From the NCBI GenBank assembly GCA_902767455.1, contig CACXHH010000213.1, positions 1 through 15,434 of the forward strand: a DNA stretch of 15,434 nt, in the 5' to 3' direction. Source of the DNA: an uncultured Eubacteriales bacterium. GTDB taxonomy: Bacteria; Bacillota; Clostridia; Christensenellales; Borkfalkiaceae. Below, piece after piece: positions 1 through 7,801 of the stretch. The notes beneath the pieces were generated by a model. The model worked only from the letters and a program-made list of their open reading frames with translations. It ran no database searches and was not told where the DNA came from. A program made the translations under genes and the position numbers. Position 1 is the first letter of the stretch, and each line of letters starts with the position of its first letter.

Positions 1-678
1 CTATTGACCGAATTTTTCGTTCTTTACGTCTGAAATTATCCTGCCGTGTTCAAGGCGGATCATTCTTTGAGCGACTTCCCCGACTTCCGGATCGTGCGTG
101 ACGACGATAAGCGTAGTGCCTTCTTCGTGAAGCTTATGGAAAAGGTCGATAACGATGTTTTCGTTGGCTTCGTCAAGGTTGCCCGTAGGCTCGTCGGCGA
201 GAATTATCTCGGGGTGATTTATGAGCGCGCGCGCAACGCAAACCCTTTGCTGTTCGCCGCCCGAAAGCTGGCTCGGAAGGTGTTTGGCGCGTTCGGCAAG
301 CCCTACGCGTTCGAGCGCTTCGAGAGCTTCCTTTTCATCGGGCATGCTGTGGTAATACTGCGACAGCATCACGTTTTCCACCGCGCTCATATACGGCACG
401 AGATGGAATTGCTGAAAGATAAGCCCTATCTTATCGCGGCGTATGGCCGTAAGGTTTTTCTCGCTTTCCTTGGCGATATCCCTGCCATCGAGAAGGACGT
501 TGCCTTTCGTCGGCTTATCCATACAGCCGATAATGTTCATCATGGTCGACTTACCCGAGCCCGAAGGCCCCATTATCGCCACCCACTCGCCCGTGTTGAC
601 GGTAAGATTGATATTGTCGAGCGCTTTTAAGTCGCCGTAAATTTTGTACACGTTATGCAATTCAAGTAAACTGCTCAT
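1..678 (-). CDS. ABC transporter ATP-binding protein of the MacB/LolD type
   Basis: This 225-aa cytoplasmic ATPase is complete; its TAG stop lies at the window edge. It has Walker A GPSGSGKS (residues 37-44), a Q-loop at FQQF (88-91), the signature LSGGEQQR (138-145), Walker B IILADEP (158-164) followed by TGNLD, and the switch histidine H195. This is the usual layout of the LolD/MacB/FtsE group, which works with FtsX-like permeases rather than classical importer permeases. The start ATG is preceded by AAGGAG at good spacing. The two permeases encoded just upstream are its expected partners. By position it corresponds to cj1663 of the Campylobacter FTR1/P19 cluster. Its job there is inferred to be energising the two permeases in support of iron uptake; the true substrate is unknown. 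Confidence 0.93.
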   Translation of the reverse strand: MSSLLELHNVYKIYGDLKALDNINLTVNTGEWVAIMGPSGSGKSTMMNIIGCMDKPTKGNVLLDGRDIAKESEKNLTAIRRDKIGLIFQQFHLVPYMSAVENVMLSQYYHSMPDEKEALEALERVGLAERAKHLPSQLSGGEQQRVCVARALINHPEIILADEPTGNLDEANENIVIDLFHKLHEEGTTLIVVTHDPEVGEVAQRMIRLEHGRIISDVKNEKFGQ

Positions 679-691
679 AAAACTCCTTGAC

Positions 692-743
692 GTCGGGCTT
701 TCCCGCCCGAACGATTGATTTTCCGCCGAGCTTGAAACCCGAC
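692..743 (-). promoter_or_regulatory. Possible alternative hairpins in the leader of the ATPase gene
   Basis: The 104-nt gap between the second permease and the ATPase gene is the longest break inside this four-gene unit. It contains a short hairpin (TCGGGC with GCCCGA, 693-698 and 705-710). It also holds a competing pair: GTCGGG at 692-697 can instead pair with CCCGAC at 738-743. The two structures exclude each other, as in an attenuator or processing site, but neither is followed by a clear U-tract. The stems are short and chance pairing is quite possible. Confidence 0.22.
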
Positions 744-782
744 TTTTTTAAACCGCCGTTTATTACGGTAATTGTGCTGAAA

Positions 783-1937
783 TTATTCGCCTTTAAGTAT
801 AAGCGCGGGATCTATTTCCGTAGCGCTCCTTATGGGGATAAGGCTTGAAAGCCCCGTCACGACGATGGAAGCGAGAAGGCTCAAAACGAGTATAAACGGG
901 CGGAAGGTTATCGAGCCCGAAAAGACGTTCACGCTGACTATCTCGGCGAATACGAACCCGAACACCGAGCCGAGCACGCCGCCGACGCCGCCGAGCAGCA
1001 CTCCTTCGGAGAGAAACTCCTTCATAATGCTCGCGTTTGAAGCGCCGAGCGCCTTTCTTAAACCTATCTCTTTACGCCTTTCGGCGATGACTGCCGTCAT
1101 GGTCGTGGCGACGCATATCATCGTCAGAACGAGTACGACCGCCGTAACTATGAACACAAGCGATTGAAGTTTGGTAAGCACCGCGCCTTCCGAAGACGTA
1201 ACGCGCGTTACCAGCCTTGCGGTTATGAGAGCGTTGGCATCTTCCACGCTTTTGGCGTATTTTTCGAGATTTGCTTCCGTTGAAGAAACGGAAAGTTCCA
1301 CTACGTCGTAGCCCGCCGTCTTGCCCGTTATAAGTTCAAGGTCGGAAAACGACGCGTAGATATATTCTTCTTCCGTACTGCCCGTTTCGAGTATTCCCGA
1401 AACGGTAAGGTCGACGCCTTCCTTTTCAAGCCCGTCGTCCTCTTCGTCGGGATCGTAATACTGAACGTTGATGCTCTCGCCGACTCTCGCGCCGATAAGG
1501 TCGGCTACGGTCTTTCCGACGAGCACTTCGCCGTCTTTTTCGGGGCGCTTACCTTCGACGAACCAGTACGGGCTCGTGACGAGCGTTGCCGGAATATCCG
1601 TACCCGCGGCGATTACCGGCTGCTTGTTTATGCGCACGGCTTCGTAGCGGTAAGGGGTGTAGCCTTTCAGCTCTGCGGCGGGGATCTTTTTCACGCCTTC
1701 CTTTACCGCTTCGTCGGTAAGCTTGGCGTCCGAACTTGACGAAGTAAATATCATGTTCGCGCCGTAGTTTCTGAACTGCGCGCCCATCTGACGGGGAACG
1801 TCGTAGTAGATGGTGACGAGCCCCGAAAGTATCGTCGCGCCGACGATTATGGCAAGAAGAGCTATTATCATGCGAGAACGCCGTTTAAGTATGGACGACG
1901 TTATCATTTTGAAAAACATTTTCGTTTTTGCGTTCAT
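783..1937 (-). CDS. ABC transporter permease, FtsX/MacB type (second permease)
   Basis: About 384 aa. It begins with a basic N-terminus and a first membrane helix (roughly residues 23-45), then a large extracytoplasmic MacB-like domain (to about residue 260), then three further helices forming the FtsX domain. The cytoplasmic coupling segment AERRKEIGLRKALGAS is typical of FtsX permeases. I place the start at the ATG at 1937 rather than 1943: an AGGAG overlapping the stop of the preceding permease gene sits 6 nt before 1937 but directly abuts 1943. It is tightly coupled to the upstream permease gene and corresponds by order to cj1662. With the first permease and the ATPase it should form a heterodimeric MacB-like complex. 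Such complexes usually do mechanical work on extracytoplasmic proteins rather than pass substrate through the membrane, so a role acting on P19 or the DUF2318 protein is a reasonable inference. Confidence 0.88.
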   Translation of the reverse strand: MNAKTKMFFKMITSSILKRRSRMIIALLAIIVGATILSGLVTIYYDVPRQMGAQFRNYGANMIFTSSSSDAKLTDEAVKEGVKKIPAAELKGYTPYRYEAVRINKQPVIAAGTDIPATLVTSPYWFVEGKRPEKDGEVLVGKTVADLIGARVGESINVQYYDPDEEDDGLEKEGVDLTVSGILETGSTEEEYIYASFSDLELITGKTAGYDVVELSVSSTEANLEKYAKSVEDANALITARLVTRVTSSEGAVLTKLQSLVFIVTAVVLVLTMICVATTMTAVIAERRKEIGLRKALGASNASIMKEFLSEGVLLGGVGGVLGSVFGFVFAEIVSVNVFSGSITFRPFILVLSLLASIVVTGLSSLIPIRSATEIDPALILKGE

Positions 1938-1946
1938 AATCATCTC

Positions 1947-3239
1947 CTATCTGCCGTGCAGAACTTCTGACGGGCGCAGTCTTAACATAAGCCTTATCGC
2001 GGGAAGGCTTCCTATAAGCGTTACGCCGAGTATGAGCACGGCGACGATAAACGCTATCATGCCTTTCATATCTATCGCCGAGCCGAATACGGTTCTGCCT
2101 ATGACCTGCGCGAATCCGAAGCCCATAAAGTAGCCCGCGACCGCGCCTATTATAGCCGTAATGAATATTTCGGTAAGTATCAAAAAGATTATCTGCGAGT
2201 TTTTGGCGCCGACCGCCTTCATAAGCCCTATCTCGCCCGCGCGCTCCATAACGCTCGAAGTTACGAGATTCGATATTCCGAGCGCCGCGCCTATAAGGCT
2301 TAAAATCGTGATAAGCGTCATTAAAAGCTGAGTTTTGTCGAGTATCTCGCCTTCCGATTCGGCTATCTGGCGGTACGCCGTGGCGACGGAGTTGGGGATA
2401 ACTTCCTGTATCTGATAGCAGATCGAACTTACGTACGCCGTGCAGTACCAGAGGTCGTATTCCGCCCTTGAAAGCTGATCGGGGTTTTTCGCGGCTTTGA
2501 CGGCAAGTTCGTTATCGGGGGTTGTGAGCGCGCTCACTTCAATCTTTTTGACGTAACCTTCGGTGCCCGAAAGCTTTTGTATTTCGCTCATAGGCATATA
2601 GAAGGTATCGTCGGCGGCATCGCCCGAAGAATACACGGCGCGCACTTTATAGTCGCCGCCGCCCTTCTTGCCCGTGACCGTCATAACGGCGCCTACCGAT
2701 AGATTTTCCTTTTCGGCGAAGTTGGAACCGATCATTACTTCTTTAAGGTCCGACGACTGTTCGTTTATCCACTCGCCCGACTTTATCTTCCACCACGAGC
2801 GAAGGTTTATAACGCCCGTGTCGACGCTCTCGCCCGTGTCGAGTTCAAGGTGGTGATTGAACCACGTTCCCACTGCCTTGTATTTTTTGCCGTTCACGGT
2901 GACGGAAGATTCCATCACGGGCGCGAAATCGGTTATGTTGAACGCCCAGAAGATGGTCTTTATCTTGCCCACGTCCTTTTCTTTTAAGTAGGAATCGACG
3001 TTCACTTCGTCGTCGCCTTCTATTTCGTAAAGGTTGGAAAGAACGGACGCCGAACGCGATACGACGTTTATGTTCGCGCCGTAAGCTTTGAGTTCCTGAT
3101 TTATCTTGTCGCCTACGTCAAGCATAACGTTGAGCATTGCCGTCGCGATCGAAGCGCCGAGCGCCACCGTAACTGCGATGACGAGCATCTTCTTCCACTG
3201 GCGGACGTACGCGCCCTTTATCATACGAAAGAAAAACAT
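1947..3239 (-). CDS. ABC transporter permease, FtsX/MacB type (first permease)
   Basis: 430 aa with one N-terminal helix (about 18-40), a MacB-like extracytoplasmic region (about 41-300) and three C-terminal helices (about 305-330, 350-378, 392-416). The coupling segment ERAGEIGLMKAVGAK lies at about 332-346 and the protein ends with the family's P-x-x-VL tail (RPSEVLHG). A GGAG ribosome binding site that overlaps the stop of the DUF2318 gene precedes the ATG, so the two are probably translationally coupled. It is only distantly similar to the second permease, which fits a heterodimer. By position it matches cj1661 of the Campylobacter iron cluster. The substrate cannot be read from the sequence. 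Confidence 0.88.
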   Translation of the reverse strand: MFFFRMIKGAYVRQWKKMLVIAVTVALGASIATAMLNVMLDVGDKINQELKAYGANINVVSRSASVLSNLYEIEGDDEVNVDSYLKEKDVGKIKTIFWAFNITDFAPVMESSVTVNGKKYKAVGTWFNHHLELDTGESVDTGVINLRSWWKIKSGEWINEQSSDLKEVMIGSNFAEKENLSVGAVMTVTGKKGGGDYKVRAVYSSGDAADDTFYMPMSEIQKLSGTEGYVKKIEVSALTTPDNELAVKAAKNPDQLSRAEYDLWYCTAYVSSICYQIQEVIPNSVATAYRQIAESEGEILDKTQLLMTLITILSLIGAALGISNLVTSSVMERAGEIGLMKAVGAKNSQIIFLILTEIFITAIIGAVAGYFMGFGFAQVIGRTVFGSAIDMKGMIAFIVAVLILGVTLIGSLPAIRLMLRLRPSEVLHGR

Positions 3240-3250
3240 ACTTTCCGCTC

Positions 3251-4861
3251 CTATTTGAATTCGAGTTCGTTTGCAATAAGTTCGGCCGCGGGAACGATTA
3301 TGTAGCCCGCCGCGTAATCGACGGAAAATTCGATGACTATCGGGTTACAGCCGCCCTTAAAGCCTATGGTGTTGACGTTCATGACCACGTCGCACTTCTT
3401 ACATACTATCTGCCCGCCGCTCTTTTCGTAGTAGCCCGCTTCGCCGCAGATATCGCACGCGTCGAGCCCAACGCCGTAAGAGTTTGTTTCGCCCTTTCTG
3501 ACGACTATGAAGCGAGTGAGATAGCCCGCGTCGGTAGTGTAGCCGAAGCGGTGCAAATGCCCGTCTTCTACGCCCGTTATCGGCACGAACAGACAGTCTT
3601 CCTTTTGCGAATAGACTTGTTGAAGTTCAAGTTCGACCGAGCCCGAACTTATCATATTACCGCGGTTATCCTTGTCTTCCGAATATATCGAGTTGGCGAT
3701 AACGCTTCCCGCCTTTATCCATTGAAACTTGAAGCTCGAAGCTTCGGCGTCGCAGACGAGAACTTTGAATTCGTAAACGTTTGCGCCGAGAGAAGTCGTT
3801 TGGCTCCAACGCTTCTGATCGTTCATAAACACGTAGTCGGCGCTCGTAAGATCGGTTTCCGAAATCGCTTTAAAGCTCATATACCTGTTTTCGCCGAAGT
3901 CGTAACTTCTTACTTCGCACTCTTCGATGGGCGCTTCGGTTATCTTGACGGTATTGAGTTCAACGAACCAGGTAAACGACAGCACGCCCACGATAAGGCA
4001 CACGCCTACCGAAACGACGCGCCTGAACGCCGTGCGCCAGTCGGCTTTGAGCCTGCGCTTTTGCGCGGAATTGCGGTATTCTTCCTTTTTGGTAAGCCCG
4101 ATATAGACTACGACCGCAAACACTATAACGCAGATTATAACCGCGGCGTAAGTGTACCACTTGTCGACGTCGCCTATCCCGACGACGAATTTCAATAGTT
4201 TGGTGTTGAGCGACGAAGGCTGAATAAGACGGCGCGGCGTGAGAAGTTTCAAATCGTACATTACGACGTTCGCTATTATCGGAAAACACAGCGCAAAAAA
4301 CGCAACCTTCACTATCGCCTTTATTCCCTTTTTGTGGGCTATCAGAAGAAGCTTCTCTATGCCGACGCAAGCCGTTATAAGCACAGCCCACGCGAGAATT
4401 ATTCCGAGAAGAGAAAGCAAAAATTCCGTCGACAAAAAGGACTCGCTCTTGTTTATCAGGCTGAACGGAAGATACAAAACGCCGGAAGTAAGCGCAAAAA
4501 TCGAAATTGCCACGAACGCCGTTACGAGCGAAGGCATAACTATATTCACGACCTTCATACCCTTTTCGCCGAGCGCGCGGCGGATAGGTCTTATCGAAAA
4601 CGCGACGGTAGCTACCGCCAGCACGAGAAAGGTTATGACCGTCGCGGCGTAGTAGACGATAGAATACTGCCACGTTGCGTAACGGCTGGTATTTGCGATA
4701 AACGACCTGATAAGCGTTGCGATAAGCGCCGCACCGATCCCGCCGTAAGCTATATACCGCCCGATTTTTCCATATTCCGAATACGCGTACGCTACCGCCG
4801 CCCCTATAAGAAGCGCAAGCGGCAACGCCGCGTTTATTATCCTTATCAGATAAGTCAGCAT
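3251..4861 (-). CDS. Multi-spanning membrane protein with C-terminal DUF2318 cysteine domain
   Basis: 536 aa. About eight membrane helices (near 5-27, 33-54, 65-92, 104-133, 147-174, 181-205, 235-257, 282-300) are followed by a soluble domain. Basic loops after helices 3, 5 and 7 (for example the Lys/Arg-rich stretch at 258-281) place those loops inside, so the C-terminal domain should be outside. That domain ends with the DUF2318 pattern C469-x2-C472, GYY, C487-x2-C490, a conserved IGF-x-GGCNP stretch with C505. DUF2318 proteins are annotated as Fe-S-containing membrane proteins and accompany FTR1/P19 systems (cj1660). The likely role, by inference, is electron transfer or metal handling that lets FTR1 take up iron. 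ATG start, with GGTGG 4 nt ahead. Confidence 0.87.
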   Translation of the reverse strand: MLTYLIRIINAALPLALLIGAAVAYAYSEYGKIGRYIAYGGIGAALIATLIRSFIANTSRYATWQYSIVYYAATVITFLVLAVATVAFSIRPIRRALGEKGMKVVNIVMPSLVTAFVAISIFALTSGVLYLPFSLINKSESFLSTEFLLSLLGIILAWAVLITACVGIEKLLLIAHKKGIKAIVKVAFFALCFPIIANVVMYDLKLLTPRRLIQPSSLNTKLLKFVVGIGDVDKWYTYAAVIICVIVFAVVVYIGLTKKEEYRNSAQKRRLKADWRTAFRRVVSVGVCLIVGVLSFTWFVELNTVKITEAPIEECEVRSYDFGENRYMSFKAISETDLTSADYVFMNDQKRWSQTTSLGANVYEFKVLVCDAEASSFKFQWIKAGSVIANSIYSEDKDNRGNMISSGSVELELQQVYSQKEDCLFVPITGVEDGHLHRFGYTTDAGYLTRFIVVRKGETNSYGVGLDACDICGEAGYYEKSGGQIVCKKCDVVMNVNTIGFKGGCNPIVIEFSVDYAAGYIIVPAAELIANELEFK

Positions 4862-4910
4862 AATTCCACCGATGTCCGACGTAACGTTTTTAATTTTTTA
4901 CGCCGAAATT

Positions 4911-4940
4911 ATTATAGTAACGTTTTGCCGAATATATGAA
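4911..4940 (-). promoter_or_regulatory. Alternative weak promoter for the DUF2318-ABC unit
   Basis: A perfect TATAAT (4916-4911) has a poor -35 candidate, TTCATA, 18 bp upstream. That -35 lies inside the 5' half of the operator region, so a protein bound there would cover it. The promoter at 4971-4999 is the better candidate; this may be a secondary start or chance in AT-rich DNA. Confidence 0.3.
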
Positions 4941-4959
4941 AATGAAATATTATTCATAT
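4940..4959. promoter_or_regulatory. Operator site A, TGAA-N6-TTCA dyad downstream of the DUF2318 promoter
   Basis: The core is TGAA (4943-4946), six bases, TTCA (4953-4956), flanked by A/T. Its centre is 24 bp from the centre of the -10 box of the promoter at 4971-4999, the same distance as site E from the permease promoter. An additional ATATGAA half-site lies just beside it at 4934-4940. Its place over the expected start of transcription suits a repressor. Confidence 0.6.
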
Positions 4960-4970
4960 ATGCTTAATAT

Positions 4971-4999
4971 ACTTTACCACCGCAAAGAAAAAATGTCAA
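4971..4999 (-). promoter_or_regulatory. Sigma-A-type promoter of the DUF2318-ABC transporter unit
   Basis: A perfect -35 TTGACA (4999-4994) is separated by 17 bp from TAAAGT (4976-4971), which is preceded by an extended -10 TGG. Transcription would start near 4964, giving a leader of about 100 nt. Operators A and B lie on either side. The match in operator spacing with the FTR1 promoter supports this promoter over the TATAAT further downstream. Confidence 0.6.
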
Positions 5000-5014
5000 G
5001 TAAAAGACGACGGT

Positions 5015-5034
5015 ATATGAAATTAAATTCATAT
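5015..5034. promoter_or_regulatory. Operator site B, TGAA-N6-TTCA dyad upstream of the DUF2318 promoter
   Basis: ATATGAA and TTCATAT flank six A/T bases, an almost perfect 20-bp palindrome. It sits 16 bp upstream of the -35 box, and its centre is 75 bp from that of site A. Beside it is another small dyad, TTATTC-GAT-GAATAA (5034-5048), which may be part of the same binding region or may be chance. Confidence 0.6.
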
Positions 5035-5082
5035 TATTCGATGAATAAAAACGGAGAGTAAGTATCGCGCCCCAAAGGTAGT

Positions 5083-5135
5083 CAAAACAAAAATTCAGCC
5101 CGCCGTATTTTGCAATCCGCAAAATACGGCGGGCT
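5083..5135 (-). terminator. Strong hairpin terminator after the P19 gene
   Basis: A perfect 17-bp stem (arms 5097-5113 and 5119-5135) with a 5-nt loop is followed on the minus strand by a T-rich run (ATTTTTGTTTTG). It lies about 60 nt past the P19 stop and ends the FTR1-P19 transcript. The plus-strand side has only a short T-run, and no plus-strand gene needs it. A weaker AT-rich inverted repeat (5150-5157 with 5174-5181) sits between the stop and this hairpin. Confidence 0.85.
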
Positions 5136-5195
5136 TTCTTATTCGTTTTGGTAATTTGTTCCGTAAAAGCTGAAAATTACCTTACTTGTTATAAC

Positions 5196-5831
5196 TTAAG
5201 TGTTGGAGCCTGCGTCCCAAGCGCCTTCGATATAATTCCATTCTTTGGTGAAGGTGTAGCTTGCGGTGGGATAAACGCCGCCCGGGCCCGTCTTTTCGTC
5301 GGTATGCATAAGGTAAGTGTCGCTGCCGGGGTAAGAAACGGTGAAAGTTACTTCGTAAGTACCGGTACCCGCCATCTTTACGTTAGCGCCGTAGTGAGGA
5401 CCGTCGGAAGCAGCCATAGGCATAAAGGTACCTGCGGCTATCTCGTCGCCCGCTTCGTGACCGCTTACTTTAGCTTTGGCAACTATTCTGTACTGAACGG
5501 TGAGATAAGGTACCCAGTCGCCTTCGCCGAAACCGAAATTGTTGCCCGCCATAGCGGAAACATCAAGTTCGATGTGGCAAGAAAACTTCGTGGAGTCCGA
5601 ACCGTCGTTAAGGTCGGCGGGCTGGAAGTAAACGCCTGCCATGGAAAGATAACCTTCTTCCCATTCTTCGTCGCCTTCGTACATTTCTACTTCGGTGAAG
5701 CCGAGGTCTTCTTGGGGTTCTTCAGCGGAGTTGCTGGTCTTTCCGCCGTTGGATCTCGCGCATGCGGTAAGCGCGATCGCGCTCATGCCGAAAGCTAAAA
5801 CGAGAGCTAAAATAGTGGCAAATTTTTTCAT
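5196..5831 (-). CDS. P19/Tp34-family iron-binding lipoprotein
   Basis: 211 aa from the ATG at 5831, chosen because a strong AGGAG lies 8 nt upstream and the signal peptide then begins MKKFATILAL. The lipobox LTAC puts the lipidated cysteine at C24, so the mature protein is anchored to the outer face of the cell membrane. An acidic linker (about 36-60) precedes the P19 beta-sandwich. The metal-site residues of the family can be seen: H86 and E88 (CHIE), M137/M139, D143 and H146 (in the family-typical SDGPHYG), and H176. Campylobacter P19 and Treponema Tp34 are homologues; P19 is a periplasmic copper- and iron-binding dimer needed for growth under iron limitation. The gene follows the FTR1 gene by 95 nt, as in cj1658-cj1659. 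It most likely binds iron (possibly with copper) and hands it to the FTR1 permease. Confidence 0.92.
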   Translation of the reverse strand: MKKFATILALVLAFGMSAIALTACARSNGGKTSNSAEEPQEDLGFTEVEMYEGDEEWEEGYLSMAGVYFQPADLNDGSDSTKFSCHIELDVSAMAGNNFGFGEGDWVPYLTVQYRIVAKAKVSGHEAGDEIAAGTFMPMAASDGPHYGANVKMAGTGTYEVTFTVSYPGSDTYLMHTDEKTGPGGVYPTASYTFTKEWNYIEGAWDAGSNT

Positions 5832-5926
5832 TATTATTCTCCTTTTTTTATTTCTGTTCAATTACCCGCCGCCGTTTACGGTTTACAGCCGACGACGAAT
5901 CAATTTTCGTTTTTTCGCGTTTTTTA

Positions 5927-7738
5927 TTACGCGTTTTGCGTTTCCGAAGCGTTATTCGGATCTTTAGTCTTATCCTCGGGATCCTTCGCCGTTTTCGGAG
6001 CGAAGAGCGGGGATATTTGATAAGCCGTTTCCGCAGAAAGCGCCTTCGCGCATTTAAGATATGCGGGCGATAAGAGCATCCCTGCAATTTTCAGTTTTCG
6101 CACGGCGGAAGAAGTATCCGTCAAAGTGTCGAAGTTTTTGACTGCTGATTTCGCAAGGACGAGCGACGTTATCGCCGCCGCCATGATTACGAGCGCTATC
6201 GGGATAGCTATCGCCGCAAAGGTCAGCATCGGGTCTATTGCGCCTTCGATTATCACGGCGGGCTCGTCGGCTATCGCGATAAGTCCCGCGATAAACAATA
6301 TCGCCGAAAGCGTTATGACGATTATATTCGTTACGAAGCCTTTTTTGACGAGCTTTCCTTCGGCGGAAACTTCTTCGCGCCTATAAAGCGGAGAGAGTTG
6401 AAGAACGAAGGTAACTACCCATACGCCCGTCAATATAAGCTGCGGCAAAAGCGTTATCCAAGTGGGATATACGCCGAGGAAAGTGAGTATCTCGCTGCTC
6501 GACATAAACGCAAGCCCGCTTATCGACGCTACCGGCATAAGACCGCCGTCGATGAACAGTTCCTGTATTCCCGAGCCGAGAAAAGCTACCGACATAACCG
6601 CCATGAGTATACTCGTAGCAAGGAAGAAGGGTTTGAGCGGAAGTTTTACGCTGAATACTCTTATAAGCACGAATACTATCGCTATCGCCGCAAAGCCCGC
6701 GATTATTCCGCCCCAGAGCGCAAAGCCCGTGCCGTCCTGAACGAAAGGTTGATAAAAGAGTATGACTTCGGCGCCTTCGCGGAATACCGCAAGGAAAGCC
6801 GTTGCGGCGAGCGCCCACGTTCTTCCCGCGCCGACGGAAGTTGAAACTTTGCCCTTGATATATTTCGTCCACGATTCGGACTCGGCTTTGGATATCATCC
6901 AGTTGGAAACGTACACGAGCACCGCCACGGCGATAAGAGCCGTAACACCTTCGATAATTTCTTGCGGAATACCCGTAAGATTGAGTAAGCTCAACAGCCA
7001 AGCCGTCAAAAAGCTTGCGCCTATCGCGAGCGCCGAGCCTATATATACGGCTTTCGTTTTTTCTTTATTGCCCGTTTTAACGAGATACGCCACCATCGCC
7101 CCGACGATAAGTATCGCTTCGAGCCCTTCGCGGAAGAGTATTCCGAAACACGCTATAAATGTTGCCCACGCGCTCAGCTCACCGCCGCCCTGACTTTCGT
7201 CCGTGATGCCGAATATCTCGTTGAGCTTTAACGCGTCTTCGTTGAGATAGTTTTTGAGCTTTGTTATTTCAAGCCTTGCGCGCTCGATATTTTCCGAAGT
7301 AGGAGTATCGCGCATAAGCTTCTTGCACGTGCCGTATTGAAGTTCGACCTGCGTTACGCGCGCACTCGATATCTGCGCAAGGACCGTCCTTTCAAAACCC
7401 GAAGTTTCGTACCAGTAGCCGTATGCGCGCGACACGCATTGATAGGCGGTGTAGCCGTCATCGTTTTTGGCGCCTTCGCCCCGTTCGTAAAGCGCGAGCC
7501 CGCCGTCGAGCAGTTTGCCTATCTCACGGGAAATCACCGTCCAGGCAGGGCGCTTGGTATAGCCTTCGCCGCTCATAAAATCCGAATAACTCATATAGTA
7601 TCCGTTTTTCGCTTCGGCGTTTACTCGCCTTGGAGAAGTAAGCTTCGTAAGCGAACCCGCAAGCACCGTCAGCGCTATCACGGCTATTACGGCGGCAAAG
7701 ATTTTGCTTTTATTTTTTACGATAGATCTGTAAAACAT
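5927..7738 (-). CDS. FTR1-family high-affinity iron permease (FetM/Cj1658 type)
   Basis: 603 aa. An N-terminal hydrophobic segment (about 11-31, signal peptide or anchor) is followed by an extracytoplasmic alpha-helical region (about 41-185), then the FTR1 membrane domain (about 188-450). This has the two hallmark iron-binding motifs, REGLE (203-207) and REGAE (320-324). Two more helices (about 468-489 and 505-529) and a charged, Asn/Lys-rich tail follow, so the protein is much longer than EfeU or yeast Ftr1. The N-terminal domain and adjacent P19 gene match FetM rather than the EfeUOB type. The ATG is preceded by AAGGG. The gene leads its transcript, behind a near-ideal promoter flanked by operators. 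Function: import of iron across the cell membrane, probably with P19 as the capture protein. Confidence 0.93.
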   Translation of the reverse strand: MFYRSIVKNKSKIFAAVIAVIALTVLAGSLTKLTSPRRVNAEAKNGYYMSYSDFMSGEGYTKRPAWTVISREIGKLLDGGLALYERGEGAKNDDGYTAYQCVSRAYGYWYETSGFERTVLAQISSARVTQVELQYGTCKKLMRDTPTSENIERARLEITKLKNYLNEDALKLNEIFGITDESQGGGELSAWATFIACFGILFREGLEAILIVGAMVAYLVKTGNKEKTKAVYIGSALAIGASFLTAWLLSLLNLTGIPQEIIEGVTALIAVAVLVYVSNWMISKAESESWTKYIKGKVSTSVGAGRTWALAATAFLAVFREGAEVILFYQPFVQDGTGFALWGGIIAGFAAIAIVFVLIRVFSVKLPLKPFFLATSILMAVMSVAFLGSGIQELFIDGGLMPVASISGLAFMSSSEILTFLGVYPTWITLLPQLILTGVWVVTFVLQLSPLYRREEVSAEGKLVKKGFVTNIIVITLSAILFIAGLIAIADEPAVIIEGAIDPMLTFAAIAIPIALVIMAAAITSLVLAKSAVKNFDTLTDTSSAVRKLKIAGMLLSPAYLKCAKALSAETAYQISPLFAPKTAKDPEDKTKDPNNASETQNA

Positions 7739-7801
7739 ATATCCCTTATAAAAGTTTTTTCTTTTTTTTGGTTTGCCGAATTCGGCTGAACGCCTTAAAA
7801 A

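Noticed and set aside
46..630. Long plus-strand open frame opposite the ATPase gene
   Set aside because: It is a shadow of codon bias in the clearly coding minus strand; the protein shows no recognisable domain. The same reasoning removes the other plus-strand frames opposite the permease, P19, FTR1, dusB, mazG and flippase genes.
4934..4959. Classical Fur box over the DUF2318 promoter
   Set aside because: The region is AT-rich and has ATGAAA-type 6-bp repeats that recall Fur arrays, but neither the 19-bp E. coli box nor the Bacillus 7-1-7 box fits well. I record the dyad without naming Fur as its ligand.
5832..5926. Terminator or attenuator between FTR1 and P19 genes
   Set aside because: The 95-nt gap has Pu/Py-rich runs and small CG-rich repeats but no stem followed by a T-run; co-transcription is the simpler reading.
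6381..7001. Minus-strand 206-codon frame within the FTR1 gene
   Set aside because: It is in another frame of a strongly supported gene and its translation is Arg/Ser/Tyr-rich without any hydrophobic pattern or motif.
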